Positions 26,761 through 36,458 of a DNA stretch of 64,000 nucleotides are shown in pieces. This DNA is from Tatlockia sp. (GTDB lineage Bacteria > Pseudomonadota > Gammaproteobacteria > Legionellales > Legionellaceae), in NCBI GenBank assembly GCA_013697955.1, contig JACCVV010000068.1, positions 1-64,000 of the forward strand, read 5' to 3'. The notes under the pieces were generated by a model. It made no database searches. It was given only the letters and a program-made list of their open reading frames with translations, and was not told the DNA's origin. The first letter of the stretch is position 1. Each line of letters begins with the position of its first letter. The position numbers and the translations under genes were made by a program.

Positions 26761-28770
26761 ATGAGCCTTTCCAACGATTTAGCCAATGCTATCCGCTTTT
26801 TAAGCATAGACGCCGTCGAACAAGCCCAATCTGGACATCCAGGAATGCCCTTAGGTATGGCAGATATTGCTGCAGTACTTTGGAAAAAATTCTTAAAGCA
26901 CAATCCGCAAAATCCTCATTGGTTTAATCGCGATCGTTTTGTTTTATCAAATGGCCATGGTTCGATGTTGATTTATTCCTTGTTGCATTTAACCGGTTAT
27001 AAATTAAGCCTGGATGAACTGAAAAATTTTCGCCAATTGCATTCCAAAACGCCGGGTCATCCGGAACATGCGGATACTCCGGGCATTGAAACTACGACTG
27101 GTCCTTTAGGACAAGGTTTGGCGAATGCTGTAGGTATGGCAATTGCCGAAAAAGTATTGGCCAACCAATTCAACCGGACCGATCTGGAATTGGTCAACCA
27201 CTACACCTATTCATTTGTCGGCGATGGCTGTCTAATGGAAGGAATTTCTCATGAAGTTTGTTCTCTTGCAGGAACCCTAGGTCTTGGTAAATTGATTGTC
27301 TTTTATGACGATAACGGCATTTCAATCGACGGTAAAATAGACTCCTGGTTCACTGATGATACCGCAACGCGTTTCAAAGCTTACAACTGGCATGTTATAG
27401 GTCCAATAGATGGCCATGATCCGCAAGCAATTGAAAAAGCAATTGAAGAAGCCCGCCTTGAAACTGAGAAACCTAGCCTGATTATTTGCAAAACAATCAT
27501 TGGCCTGGGAACACCGGTTGCTGGAAGTGAAAAGGCTCATGGCGCTCCTTTAGGTGCCGCGGGAATTTTGCAAGCGCGAGAAAACTTTAACTGGCCTCAT
27601 TCCCCTTTTATTATCCCTGAGTCGATTTACAACAACTGGAATCATATTGAACAAGGGCAGCGAGAAGAAAAGCAATGGTTAACCTCTTGTCATAAATATC
27701 AGCAACAATATCAAAATGATTATCATGAATTCTTACGCCGTATAAATAGTGATTTGCCTGATAATTGGGCAGCCTATTCGCAGGATTATATTGAACAATG
27801 CAAATCCAATGATAAAGCACAGGCTACCCGTAAAAGCTCACAACTTTGCATAGAACATTTTGCCAAACTTCTTCCTGAGATGCTTGGAGGCTCGGCTGAT
27901 TTAACCGGTTCGAATAATACCGACTGGTCAGGATCCAAAGCCATTAAAACCAATGCTTTCACCGGAAATTACCTTTATTACGGTGTACGTGAATTTGGAA
28001 TGGCAGCCATTATGAATGGCTTAGCCCTTCATGGCGGAATTATTCCTTATGGAGGCACTTTTCTAGTTTTTGCTGATTATGCCAGAAACGCAATTCGCCT
28101 AAGCGCACTCATGAAGCAGCGGGTTATTTATGTGTTCACCCATGATTCAATTGGATTAGGTGAAGATGGACCTACTCATCAGCCCATAGAACACGCAGCT
28201 ATGCTACGCATGACCCCAAATATGACTTTATGGCGGCCGGCTGATTTAGTAGAAACCGCAGTGGCCTGGCAGCAAGCACTTGAACATCAAAATGGTCCCT
28301 CTGCTTTGCTTTTGTCGCGTCAAAATCTTCCTGCTTTAAGGCATTCTAAAGACGCTTCACACCTAATTGCTAAAGGCGGTTACATTCTTAGCGATTGCCA
28401 GGGTGAACCAGAGGCAATCCTTTTAGCTACCGGCTCCGAAATTCAATTAGCTCTAGAAGCAGCAAAGCAAATGCAAGCAACAGGTAAAAAAATTCGAGTT
28501 GTGTCCATGCCCTGTTGCGAACGTTTTCTTGCTGAAGACGCTGCCTATCAGGAATCTGTATTACCCAAATCCGTTCGTAAACGTATAGCAATTGAGGCCG
28601 CAGCCACTGGTTATTGGTATCGATTTGTTGGTTTGGACGGCGCTGTAATCGGCATCGATCGTTTCGGTGTGTCCGCCCCTGCCGCTGCAGCATATAATTA
28701 TTTAGGAATCACTGTCGAAAATATAGTGTTAAGCTTGAAACAGCTCTTCTCAAATGAAGAGTCAATGTAA
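26761..28770 (+). CDS. tkt: Transketolase
   Basis: Transketolase moves two-carbon ketol units in the pentose phosphate pathway. The thiamine-diphosphate site is seen as GDGCLMEG with [19 protein letters not shown] and SNGHGSML are the N-terminal family motifs, and the pyrimidine domain shows [15 protein letters not shown] chose ATG at 26761 because AAGAGA lies eight bases before it and the protein then begins like family members (669 residues). ATG at 26740 is an alternative with no ribosome site. It is the first gene of a tkt-gap-pgk operon, with 14 bases before gap. It links pentose metabolism to triose phosphates and runs divergently from the membrane-protein gene. Confidence 0.95.
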   Translation: MSLSNDLANAIRFLSIDAVEQAQSGHPGMPLGMADIAAVLWKKFLKHNPQNPHWFNRDRFVLSNGHGSMLIYSLLHLTGYKLSLDELKNFRQLHSKTPGHPEHADTPGIETTTGPLGQGLANAVGMAIAEKVLANQFNRTDLELVNHYTYSFVGDGCLMEGISHEVCSLAGTLGLGKLIVFYDDNGISIDGKIDSWFTDDTATRFKAYNWHVIGPIDGHDPQAIEKAIEEARLETEKPSLIICKTIIGLGTPVAGSEKAHGAPLGAAGILQARENFNWPHSPFIIPESIYNNWNHIEQGQREEKQWLTSCHKYQQQYQNDYHEFLRRINSDLPDNWAAYSQDYIEQCKSNDKAQATRKSSQLCIEHFAKLLPEMLGGSADLTGSNNTDWSGSKAIKTNAFTGNYLYYGVREFGMAAIMNGLALHGGIIPYGGTFLVFADYARNAIRLSALMKQRVIYVFTHDSIGLGEDGPTHQPIEHAAMLRMTPNMTLWRPADLVETAVAWQQALEHQNGPSALLLSRQNLPALRHSKDASHLIAKGGYILSDCQGEPEAILLATGSEIQLALEAAKQMQATGKKIRVVSMPCCERFLAEDAAYQESVLPKSVRKRIAIEAAATGYWYRFVGLDGAVIGIDRFGVSAPAAAAYNYLGITVENIVLSLKQLFSNEESM

Positions 28771-28784
28771 TCTGGAGAAGTTTT

Positions 28785-29777
28785 ATGACAATTCGCGTTG
28801 CGATAAATGGTTACGGCCGTATTGGTCGTTGTATTTTGCGATCCATTTACGAATATAACCGTCAAAACGAATTTAATGTTGTTGCAATTAATGATGTATC
28901 AGGAATTGAAACCACTGCTCATTTAACCCGTTATGATTCAACTCACGGCAGGTTTGGCTTTGATGTTCGCATTGAAGGATCCAATTTAATCGTAGATAAC
29001 CATCCTATTCGTATCACCTCGGACAGAGAGCCTTTAGCCCTACCCTGGAAAGAATTAGATATTGATTTGGTATTTGAATGCACAGGTCGCTTCACCAACC
29101 GTGCTACGGCGATGCAACATATAAAGGCCGGCGCTAAAAAGGTACTTATATCAGCGCCTGGTAAAGATGTCGATGCAACAGTGGTCTATGGTGTCAATCA
29201 TACGGTTCTACAAGCAACCGATTTGATTGTATCGAATGCTTCCTGTACTACTAATTGCCTGGCTCCTGTTGTCAAGCCGCTTCATGACGCTTTGGGTATA
29301 TCTTCGGGCTTAGTGAATACAATTCATGCCTATACCAAAGATCAAATGTTACTTGATGGTCATCATTCTGATTTGCGTCGCGCACGCTCAGCTACTCAAT
29401 CGATTATTCCTACAAAAACTGGCGCAGCAGTGGCAGTGGGCTTGGTTTTGCCTGAATTAGCAGGAAAATTGGACGGCTTTGCCATGCGCGTGCCTACACT
29501 CAATGTATCAGTAGTTGATTTAACCTTTATTTCTGAGCGTGAAACTACTGTCAATGAAGTCAATGACATCATGCGTAAAGCAAAATCTGAAATTTTACAT
29601 ATTAATGAAGAACCTCTGGTTTCCTGTGACTTTAATCATTACCCTGCATCGGCTGTTTTTGATATGACACAAACCAAAGTTTTAGGTAATTTGGTAAAGG
29701 TTGTTGCCTGGTATGATAATGAATGGGGATTTTCTAACCGCATGCTCGATACGGCAATCTGTATGATGAATCGTTAA
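28785..29777 (+). CDS. gap: Glyceraldehyde-3-phosphate dehydrogenase
   Basis: The Rossmann motif [10 protein letters not shown] opens the protein, and the catalytic Cys154 is in [12 protein letters not shown], with HAYTKDQ and DLRRARSA binding phosphate. At 330 residues it has full length. The enzyme oxidises glyceraldehyde-3-phosphate to 1,3-bisphosphoglycerate with NAD. It lies between tkt and pgk with short gaps (14 and 11 bases). GGAG precedes the ATG. An erythrose-4-phosphate dehydrogenase role is less likely because pgk follows. Confidence 0.94.
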   Translation: MTIRVAINGYGRIGRCILRSIYEYNRQNEFNVVAINDVSGIETTAHLTRYDSTHGRFGFDVRIEGSNLIVDNHPIRITSDREPLALPWKELDIDLVFECTGRFTNRATAMQHIKAGAKKVLISAPGKDVDATVVYGVNHTVLQATDLIVSNASCTTNCLAPVVKPLHDALGISSGLVNTIHAYTKDQMLLDGHHSDLRRARSATQSIIPTKTGAAVAVGLVLPELAGKLDGFAMRVPTLNVSVVDLTFISERETTVNEVNDIMRKAKSEILHINEEPLVSCDFNHYPASAVFDMTQTKVLGNLVKVVAWYDNEWGFSNRMLDTAICMMNR

Positions 29778-29788
29778 AGGATACCCTG

Positions 29789-30991
29789 ATGAATCTGATT
29801 AAAATGAACGATCTTAATCTTCGCAATAAACGTGTATTGATTCGTGAAGATTTAAATGTTCCGATTAAAGAGGGAATAATAACCAGTGACCAACGTCTGC
29901 AGGCCGCACTGCCGACTTTGCAAAAAGCACTTGATGAAGGCGCAGCGGTTATGGTTCTTTCGCATTTAGGACGACCGGAAGAAGGGCGTTTTGAAAAACG
30001 TTTTTCTCTCAAACCCGTGGCTGATTATTTAGCCGCCCAATTACAATACCCTGTTCGATTTATTGACAACTATTTAGAGGCTATAGAAGTCAATCCTGGC
30101 GAATTAGTCATTTGTGAAAACGTTCGCTTTAATTTTGGTGAAAAAGCAAATGACGATGAATTAGCTCAAAAGCTTGCCCGCTTGTGTGATATTTTTGTCA
30201 TGGACGCTTTTGGAACAGCACACCGCGCCCAAGCTTCAACTGTTGGCGTAGCGAAATATGCACCCATCGCGGCAGCCGGTCCCCTTTTAGTTCGTGAATT
30301 AGAAGCTTTGCAACATGTGTTGAAAGAGCCAATGAAGCCAATTGTTGCCATTGTAGGCGGAGCGAAAGTATCCTCTAAATTAACGCTGCTTAAAAAACTG
30401 GTGACCAAGGTTGATTATTTAATCCCTGGAGGCGGTATTGCCAATACCTTTCTTAAAGCTCAAGGGTATGAAATTGGTGTTTCACTTTGCGAAGATTATT
30501 TGCTCGATCAGGCTCGTGAAATTCTGCAATTGGCCACCGAACACGGTTGCCAAATCCCCCTTCCCTCTGACGTTGTAGTGGGTAAATCGTTCTCGGAGAG
30601 CTGCCCTGCTTTTAACAAAGGACTTTCAAACTTAGCCTCTGATGACATGATTATGGACATCGGTCCCGAAACGATTCACCGCTACATCGATATAATTGAC
30701 GAAGCAAAAACAATTATCTGGAATGGACCGGTTGGCGTTTTTGAATTTCCACAATTTTCTTATGGAACCCGAGCTTTAGCCATTGCGATTGCTGATAGTG
30801 ATGCTTTTTCAATAGCTGGAGGTGGCGATACCTTGGCTGCTGTAGATCAATATGATTTGACCCAACAAATTTCTTATATATCTACCGGAGGAGGCGCTTT
30901 CCTTGAGTTTTTAGAAGGAAAAACCTTACCCGCTGTTGCCATTCTTGAAGAGCGTGCAAAGGAAAGTGGTGCTGAAAATAGAGCAACCTAA
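29789..30991 (+). CDS. pgk: Phosphoglycerate kinase
   Basis: The N-terminal [11 protein letters not shown] is the substrate-binding signature, followed by LSHLGRP and the nucleotide-binding GGAKVSSKL. The C-terminal GGGDTLAAV completes the ATP site. About 400 residues is normal. It transfers phosphate from 1,3-bisphosphoglycerate to ADP, directly using the product of gap. A second ATG at 29804 (MNDLNLRN) is possible. It ends the operon, and a strong hairpin follows at 31114-31150. pyk is not next, unlike in several relatives. Confidence 0.94.
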   Translation: MNLIKMNDLNLRNKRVLIREDLNVPIKEGIITSDQRLQAALPTLQKALDEGAAVMVLSHLGRPEEGRFEKRFSLKPVADYLAAQLQYPVRFIDNYLEAIEVNPGELVICENVRFNFGEKANDDELAQKLARLCDIFVMDAFGTAHRAQASTVGVAKYAPIAAAGPLLVRELEALQHVLKEPMKPIVAIVGGAKVSSKLTLLKKLVTKVDYLIPGGGIANTFLKAQGYEIGVSLCEDYLLDQAREILQLATEHGCQIPLPSDVVVGKSFSESCPAFNKGLSNLASDDMIMDIGPETIHRYIDIIDEAKTIIWNGPVGVFEFPQFSYGTRALAIAIADSDAFSIAGGGDTLAAVDQYDLTQQISYISTGGGAFLEFLEGKTLPAVAILEERAKESGAENRAT

Positions 30992-31113
30992 TTTAGTTAA
31001 GATATGAAAATTAAACAGGGTAGATCCAAAAAATCAAAGTGAATAATGCTCTGAGAAAAAAATAGCTAATGAAAACGAAAATTAAGTAAAGTAAAAGCTG
31101 AAGTGAAATAAGA

Positions 31114-31150
31114 TGCTTATATTCCGCGCTTAATGCGTGGAATATAAGCA
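31114..31150. terminator. Strong hairpin between pgk and ABC operon
   Basis: TGCTTATATTCCGCG and CGTGGAATATAAGCA form a 15-bp stem with one G-U pair around CTTAATG. It lies between convergent genes and can act in both directions, though no T run follows it. The 250-base gap holds nothing else recognisable. Confidence 0.55.
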
Positions 31151-31241
31151 GCTGGCTATGAAAAGTTAAGATTTAGGTAAAAATCATTTATTAATCTGGC
31201 TAGTCTATGGAAGGTTTAACTAATGAGGTAAAAGATGAAAT

Positions 31242-32552
31242 TTAACCAATATTTTCATCCGAAATTCCCGGGTTTTCCAAACTAAGAATACCTGTATTGA
31301 AATCGTAGGCGAATAATTCAGCATAACGACCCCAATCAATCATCGTTTTTAACACCCGCTCTGCTTCTTTTTCACTCAAATAATCTTCCAGTTTGGACAA
31401 AAAACGCTCTTCAGAAACACGGTGCCCCACTTTTTCATCCAGTACACGTCGGATATATCGCGCTAGAGGGACTTTTTCTAAAAGGCATTTTGCGAACAAT
31501 CGCTTTCTTTCTTGCAAGTCGGCTTCCGAAAATTGTTTTCCTAATTCACTTAATTGAATATCACCATCGGAAACCTTAGCAAATCCTAAAATTTCCAGGG
31601 TCTCAAGAATTGGAAATAAATCATCTATATTCATCATCAATTCGTCAGCGAGCTCGGGAAGGTCTATTTTTTCTTCAAAAGACTTCATTGTTTCAATCAA
31701 ACCGGACAATTCTGAGGGTTCAACATCTGGCAAACGATAACCCAGACCAATTTGTCTTTCCCTTAATGCACCTCTCGCTTTCTCTCTCGGACCAGTCGTC
31801 ATTAATGTGTATATTTTGTCAACCAGACCCCGAAAATCCGGCATTTCTGAAGCGCGGGGCTGCTTCATGCTGACCTGCAATTCGGCACGGATATAGCCAG
31901 GATCTGAGCCAAAAATAATAATTCTATCAGCTAGCATCGCTGCTTCTTCAATATTATGAGTGACCAGCAAAATACCATTGGTATTGGTTTTCTTTTCATG
32001 CCAAAGCTCTAGTAAATCTGATTTCAAGTTTTCCGCTGTTAGAACATCGAGTGCGGAAAAGGGTTCATCCATTAGCAAAACATCGGGGTTAATCACTAAA
32101 GCGCGTGCAAAACCAACCCGTTGACGCATTCCACCTGATAATTCTCGAGGAAAGGCAGATTCAAAGCCGTCAAGGCCAATAGTATCGATAGCTTCAATGG
32201 CTCGGCGGCGACGTTCTTCACGTCCGACGCCTTGTGCTTCTAGTCCTAATTCCACATTTTCAAGAACTGTAAGCCAGGGCATGAGCGCAAAAGACTGAAA
32301 TACCATGGCAATGCCTGGCATTGGGCCGGTTACAGGATGTCCACGATAGGTTACTTTTCCTGAAGTTGGCGGCAAAAGACCAGCAATAATGCGCAATAAG
32401 GTTGATTTCCCTGATCCCGATTTTCCGAGCAAAGCTACAATTTCGCCTTCGCGTAATTTGAAATTAACATCTTCCAGAACAAGTAAATCCTGCGCCGAGG
32501 CTTTTTTAAATGATTTATAGCAATTTTCAATTGCAATAATAGTTTCCGACAT
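31242..32552 (-). CDS. ABC transporter ATPase (nitrate/sulfonate type) with extra C-terminal domain
   Basis: Walker A GKSGSGKST at about 42-50, Q-loop, signature LSGGMRQRVGFARAL and Walker B VLLMDEPFSALD mark an ABC ATPase of the SsuB/TauB/NrtD group. After residue 250 comes a helical AAA-associated domain (LPDVEPSELSGLIETM...) found in a subset of these transporters, possibly regulatory. GAGG precedes the ATG. It follows the double permease by seven bases. No substrate-binding protein gene is nearby, so the substrate is unknown, and the usual nitrate or sulfonate labels are only family names. Confidence 0.85.
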   Translation of the reverse strand: MSETIIAIENCYKSFKKASAQDLLVLEDVNFKLREGEIVALLGKSGSGKSTLLRIIAGLLPPTSGKVTYRGHPVTGPMPGIAMVFQSFALMPWLTVLENVELGLEAQGVGREERRRRAIEAIDTIGLDGFESAFPRELSGGMRQRVGFARALVINPDVLLMDEPFSALDVLTAENLKSDLLELWHEKKTNTNGILLVTHNIEEAAMLADRIIIFGSDPGYIRAELQVSMKQPRASEMPDFRGLVDKIYTLMTTGPREKARGALRERQIGLGYRLPDVEPSELSGLIETMKSFEEKIDLPELADELMMNIDDLFPILETLEILGFAKVSDGDIQLSELGKQFSEADLQERKRLFAKCLLEKVPLARYIRRVLDEKVGHRVSEERFLSKLEDYLSEKEAERVLKTMIDWGRYAELFAYDFNTGILSLENPGISDENIG

Positions 32553-32559
32553 AACAGCC

Positions 32560-34299
32560 TCAATTGAAGTGAAAGCGCTCTTCCGCCAATCGATATAACG
32601 GGCGCCATATTACGTGATTAAATGCCAGTACATAGACGCACATCATCGCAGTACCTAAAGCGATTTTAGGAAAATCACCAGCTATTGTACTCGCCTGAAT
32701 GTACTCGCCCAAGCCAGTAGCCGCTAAAGTTGTATCTCCCCAACTTACCCATTCTGCAACGATGCTGGCATTCCAGGCACCGCCTGCAGCTGTGATTGCA
32801 CCGGTAATATAGAAAGGAAAAATTCCGGGCAGTGCTAAACGCTTCCACCACTGCCAGCCTTTGACGCCGAAGTTGTCAGCTGCTAAATAAAGTTCGCGCG
32901 GAATTGTCGAAGCACCAGCGATTACATTGAACAAAATATACCATTGCGTCCCTAGAATCATTAGAGGAGTTACCCAGATTTCGACACTTAAATGGTAACG
33001 GACTATGGCAATAACAAATAAGGGATAGAAAAGATTAGCTGGAAAGGCCGCAGCAAATTGAATAATTGGTTGTATTCTTTGCGCCAAACGGGGTCTTAAA
33101 CCTATCCAGACACCAATAGGAATCCAGAGAAGTGAGCTAAAAATAATTAAAACAATAACACGAGTTCCAGTAGCTGCGCCTAGTAAAAAGACATGGAACA
33201 CTTCTGAAATTTTTAAATCTTTTAAAATAAAATCCATTACCATCCAGCAACCCGCCAAAATGGCAAAGACAATAACCACATTCCAAAACCAATCCAGATG
33301 TTTTTGCCTTTTAAAATCGATTTCTTTCGGCGATTTTATTCTTTTCTTCCCTAACCATCGTGTATTTACAAAGTGATCTTTAATAATGGAAAGCCCTCGC
33401 CCATAACGCTTGATAAGGCGACTGCCTCTTAGTAAATCAATAAGCCAGGATTGGTACTCTTCTTCGTCAGGAGAAGGTTCCATTTTGAATTTTTCTGACC
33501 AGGCTATCAGCGGTCTAAAGAAGATCTGATCATAAAGAAAGATGACAATAACCATCGTTAAAATGGCATAGCCGACGGCGTGCAGATCATGGCGTTCAAT
33601 CGCCAAGGCAATATAGGAACCAACACCAGGCAGACGAATATTTTGATGTGAAACCGAAATCGCTTCAGATAGCACCACAAAAAACCAGCTTGCCGACATA
33701 GACATCATCATATTCCACACAAGACCAGACATGGAAAAAGGAACCTCTACCTTCCAAAATCGCTGCCAGGCGGAGAGCTGGAACATCGAGGCCGCTTCTT
33801 TTAAATCATGGGGCAAGGTTTTTAAGGATTGATAAAAGCCAAAAGTAATATTCCAAACCTGAGCAGTAAAAATTGCGAAAATGGAAGCGCATTCAGGCCC
33901 TAACAAGCTGCCTGGAAACAACATGATAAATCCGGTAACCGTTATCGATAAAAAACTCAATACAGGTACGGATTGTAAGATATCTATGGCGGGAATAATG
34001 ACCTGTTCAGCCCGCCGATTTTTGGCAGCTAAGGTCCCAATGACGAAAGTAAACAAGATGGAAAGCGCCAAAGCTATAAACATTCGCAACACGGTACGTA
34101 GAGCATAAAAGGGGAGTATTGACGGATTTAAACTAATTGAAAGCTGCTCACCTAGCTGATAGGGCGAGGCCATTTGTTTTCCCGCCCAACCCAAAAAAAA
34201 TATCAGGGATAAAATGAGAATTAGCAGCAGGATATCCATTCGATTAAAATAAGGACTGACATTTTCACGGTTGGCAAAGTAAAAACGAGTGTTGCTCAC
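32560..34299 (-). CDS. ABC transporter permease, two permease domains fused
   Basis: At 579 residues, the protein contains two copies of the binding-protein-dependent permease domain, residues about 60-265 and 355-575. Each has five to six membrane helices and an EAA-type loop: EAASMFQLSAWQRFWKVEVP in the first, AADNFGVKGWQWWKRLALPG in the second. One chain may therefore do the work of a permease dimer. The start is GTG, with AGGGGG about seven bases upstream. It is the first gene of a two-gene operon with the ATPase, divergent from the IcmL-like gene. It sits in the inner membrane and presumably imports an unknown solute. Confidence 0.85.
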   Translation of the reverse strand: MSNTRFYFANRENVSPYFNRMDILLLILILSLIFFLGWAGKQMASPYQLGEQLSISLNPSILPFYALRTVLRMFIALALSILFTFVIGTLAAKNRRAEQVIIPAIDILQSVPVLSFLSITVTGFIMLFPGSLLGPECASIFAIFTAQVWNITFGFYQSLKTLPHDLKEAASMFQLSAWQRFWKVEVPFSMSGLVWNMMMSMSASWFFVVLSEAISVSHQNIRLPGVGSYIALAIERHDLHAVGYAILTMVIVIFLYDQIFFRPLIAWSEKFKMEPSPDEEEYQSWLIDLLRGSRLIKRYGRGLSIIKDHFVNTRWLGKKRIKSPKEIDFKRQKHLDWFWNVVIVFAILAGCWMVMDFILKDLKISEVFHVFLLGAATGTRVIVLIIFSSLLWIPIGVWIGLRPRLAQRIQPIIQFAAAFPANLFYPLFVIAIVRYHLSVEIWVTPLMILGTQWYILFNVIAGASTIPRELYLAADNFGVKGWQWWKRLALPGIFPFYITGAITAAGGAWNASIVAEWVSWGDTTLAATGLGEYIQASTIAGDFPKIALGTAMMCVYVLAFNHVIWRPLYRLAEERFHFN

Positions 34300-34506
34300 A
34301 AATGCCCCCTTTATCTTAACTTGAATAACCTAATGGACCAATTAAGACTATTCAACCAGCCTTAATCTTCGAATTCACAAAATGAAAAGTGGGCATAAAA
34401 TAACATAAACACTGGACTCTGTCGTCAATCTTAAGGTTAAACAGTTTTTTTGTATTGCGAAGCGGACTACAATAAAAATAACTATAGACTTTCAAGAGGA
34501 AACCCA

Positions 34507-35052
34507 ATGGCTAAATTCTCAGCTTTCGCGGGCCTGGCACTTCTAACAACGTCATATACAGTCAATGCAGCTCCTGGAGAAGTAGAACTTGCAGTCTGGG
34601 CGAATGAGGCGATTGTTTCAACTTACAGCTACAATTTTAATAATTTCATGCAACGGCAAAAAGAAATTGCAAAATATTTTACAGCAAAAGGATGGACCGA
34701 TTTCTCGACCGCCTTTATTGCCTCAAAGTTACCCGAAGCAGTAAAAGCAAATTCCTATTACGTCTCAGCAGTGGCTACCTTGCCTCCCAGTATTAAAACT
34801 GTAGGACCTGCCAAATGGCAAGCAACTATGCCTTTGTTAGTTGTTTATAAAAACCCGCAGTATCAACAAAAACAAACTGTTGAAGTCACGATTAATTTTA
34901 CTCAGGTTCCAACTGATCAAGGTGTTCGCGGTTTAGCCATTACCTCTTTACAATCAAAAATTATGAAACCAACTTGTAAATGTGATTTAGATGACGAGAA
35001 TGGAACTACCCCCACAAACGGGCAAGAACAACCGCAAGGTGCAGCGCAATAA
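34507..35052 (+). CDS. DotI/IcmL-family periplasmic protein
   Basis: A signal peptide (AKFSAFAGLALLTTSYTVNA) with cleavage after VNA leads into a DotI/IcmL-like domain: VWANEAIVSTYSYNF, AKYFTAKGWTDFSTAFI and LPPSIKTVGPAKWQATMPL match that fold. IcmL is a component of the Dot/Icm type IVB secretion system in Legionella. This stand-alone secreted copy without a membrane anchor is a paralogue, not the core icmL gene. ATG at 34507 has AGAGGA upstream and replaces a longer frame that starts in non-coding sequence. The C-terminus has a Cys-x-Cys and a Gln/Pro-rich tail. It overlaps a convergent gene by 47 bases. Confidence 0.8.
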   Translation: MAKFSAFAGLALLTTSYTVNAAPGEVELAVWANEAIVSTYSYNFNNFMQRQKEIAKYFTAKGWTDFSTAFIASKLPEAVKANSYYVSAVATLPPSIKTVGPAKWQATMPLLVVYKNPQYQQKQTVEVTINFTQVPTDQGVRGLAITSLQSKIMKPTCKCDLDDENGTTPTNGQEQPQGAAQ

Positions 35053-35476
35053 ACCCTGAAAGTAAAAAAATAATTAAATTCAATTTCCAGGGAATTGTAA
35101 TATCCAGTGCGGCTTGTTTTGGATCATTAGGATTGTAAAAGACATCAATATCAACGTCATCTTCATAAGCTAAAGCCGCGCGATAAGCGACGTTTCGGGC
35201 GTATTTACTGTTGGGATTGTTTAAGGAAGTATCCAGAAAAAAATATTCACAGAAATAATCTTGCTCAAACACTTGATATTTATATTGGATTTTTGGCCAT
35301 AACCGCGGGCCTTCCCGGGTCCATTCAAAGAGAGTGATTCGACCTTTGGTAATTAACCAATCCTGAGCCTGAGCCAAAAATTGTCTATCGCGCCAAAAAT
35401 GCCAGAGGAGATACAATAAAAAAAGTAACCATATAAAATCCAGCAAAGTGCGCAATGATAGTAACCAATTAGCCAC
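35006..35476 (-). CDS. DUF3592-like membrane protein
   Basis: The 156-residue protein has a membrane segment at about 14-27, a beta-rich periplasmic or cytoplasmic middle (GRITLFEWTREGPRLWPKIQYKYQV, then YEDDVDIDVFYNPNDPKQAAL) and a second membrane segment near the C-terminus. This is the DUF3592 layout, in which VxYdPxxP-like motifs recur. The start is GTG, with AGGGAT upstream. Its 3' end overlaps the convergent IcmL-like gene by 47 bases, so transcription of one could affect the other. Function unknown. Confidence 0.6.
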   Translation of the reverse strand: MANWLLSLRTLLDFIWLLFLLYLLWHFWRDRQFLAQAQDWLITKGRITLFEWTREGPRLWPKIQYKYQVFEQDYFCEYFFLDTSLNNPNSKYARNVAYRAALAYEDDVDIDVFYNPNDPKQAALDITIPWKLNLIIFLLSGFIALHLAVVLARLWG

Positions 35477-35551
35477 AGCAATCCCTGAAATATAAATTAG
35501 TCTTCTATCCTAATTCACCAGGATAGGTTTTTACAAACGGACTCTGGTTTT

Positions 35552-35809
35552 TTAATACCAACAGACTCTATGTGCAGGAACCCAATAGCCATGACGCCAA
35601 TGACCGCCCACCCATCCGCAATTGTTATAATAGGGTACGGAATAATAGCTCGGCTCAATGTAAACCCTGCCTTCCCAGCCCTGATTCCAGCCATGATGAT
35701 GCCTCCAGCCGCCATGATTCCTATGCGCAAGGCTATCTGTTGCAACAAATACACAAGCTGAAAAAAGCAAAGTTCCAAGTATTTTATGCCCTATGGAAAA
35801 AGCATTCAT
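35552..35809 (-). CDS. Small secreted Trp/His/Gly-rich protein
   Basis: A strong AGGAGGT ribosome site lies six bases before ATG at 35809. The 85-residue product has a signal peptide (HKILGTLLFSACVFVATDSLA) and a mature part rich in Trp, His, Gly and Tyr, ending WVGGHWRHGYWVPAHRVCWY. Such YxxGxW-rich secreted proteins are common but uncharacterised. It stands alone and is probably exported to the periplasm or outer membrane. Confidence 0.65.
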   Translation of the reverse strand: MNAFSIGHKILGTLLFSACVFVATDSLAHRNHGGWRHHHGWNQGWEGRVYIEPSYYSVPYYNNCGWVGGHWRHGYWVPAHRVCWY

Positions 35810-35935
35810 AAAGATACCTCCTCTTTACTAAGATTGTTATATTAATTATAAGCCAGGTTTGACGTCAAATGACTCATAGATTATAAAAATTAGACAATCC
35901 AAGACAGAAAAGAAGAGGGATCTAATATTTGAATG

Positions 35936-36322
35936 CTAGCATGAGCCAACCGATTGCCAGAATGCAATATGCGCGCCAGTTGGATCAATAATCACAATAA
36001 AAAGCCCAAAATCGCCAGCTTTGGTGACCGGCATTTTAACTGTCGCGCCCATGGATTTAGCTTTTTCTAAAGTCTCTTCAATATTGTCAACTGATATATA
36101 ACCCATCCAGTGCGGGGGAATTTGACCCTTTAGTTCATTCGGGATCTGCCACATGCCGCCAAACTCGCCTTCCTTTGATTTAATCATTGTATAGGTATTA
36201 TCACCCATATCATGCTCGGTAAAAGTCCATCCCAGTAGTTTTCCATAAAAGTCTTTAGCTGCTTTTACATCAGGAGTTGACAGTTCATTCCAGCAAAATT
36301 CGCCCATTTTTGAATTACTCAT
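35936..36322 (-). CDS. VOC-family (glyoxalase/bleomycin-resistance) protein
   Basis: The 128 residues fit a two-module VOC fold: FCWNELSTPDVKAAKDFYGKLLGW opens it, WMGYISVDNIEETLEKAKSMGA is the second module, and DPTGAHIAFWQ closes it, with glutamate and histidine positions that could bind metal. Members of this subgroup are often hydroxylase-associated or glyoxalase-like. AAGGA precedes the ATG. It is divergent from gcvT. The exact reaction is not known. Confidence 0.7.
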   Translation of the reverse strand: MSNSKMGEFCWNELSTPDVKAAKDFYGKLLGWTFTEHDMGDNTYTMIKSKEGEFGGMWQIPNELKGQIPPHWMGYISVDNIEETLEKAKSMGATVKMPVTKAGDFGLFIVIIDPTGAHIAFWQSVGSC

Positions 36323-36398
36323 TTTAGTCCTTATTAGTTCGGTAGATAAAGTCGGCCAAGACTACAACAACTATCGATAATATTAAACTTCAATAGAC

Positions 36399-36426
36399 TT
36401 GTCGCAAAAACTCATCTGGGTATAAT
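36399..36426 (+). promoter_or_regulatory. Promoter of the gcv operon
   Basis: TTGTCG at 36399-36404 and TATAAT at 36421-36426 are spaced 16 bases apart. The transcript would start near 36433, leaving a leader of about 26 bases. That is too short for a glycine riboswitch, so control must be by protein or by other means. Confidence 0.55.
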
Positions 36427-36458
36427 TACCTGCACCACTGCGTGACAAGGGAGTCGCA

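Noticed and set aside
26574-26903. 109-codon minus-strand frame across the tkt start
   Set aside because: It overlaps the well-supported tkt start and has no family features; it is a shadow.
36323-36458. Glycine riboswitch before gcvT
   Set aside because: The likely transcript start leaves a leader of only about 26 bases, and no tandem aptamer pattern is seen.
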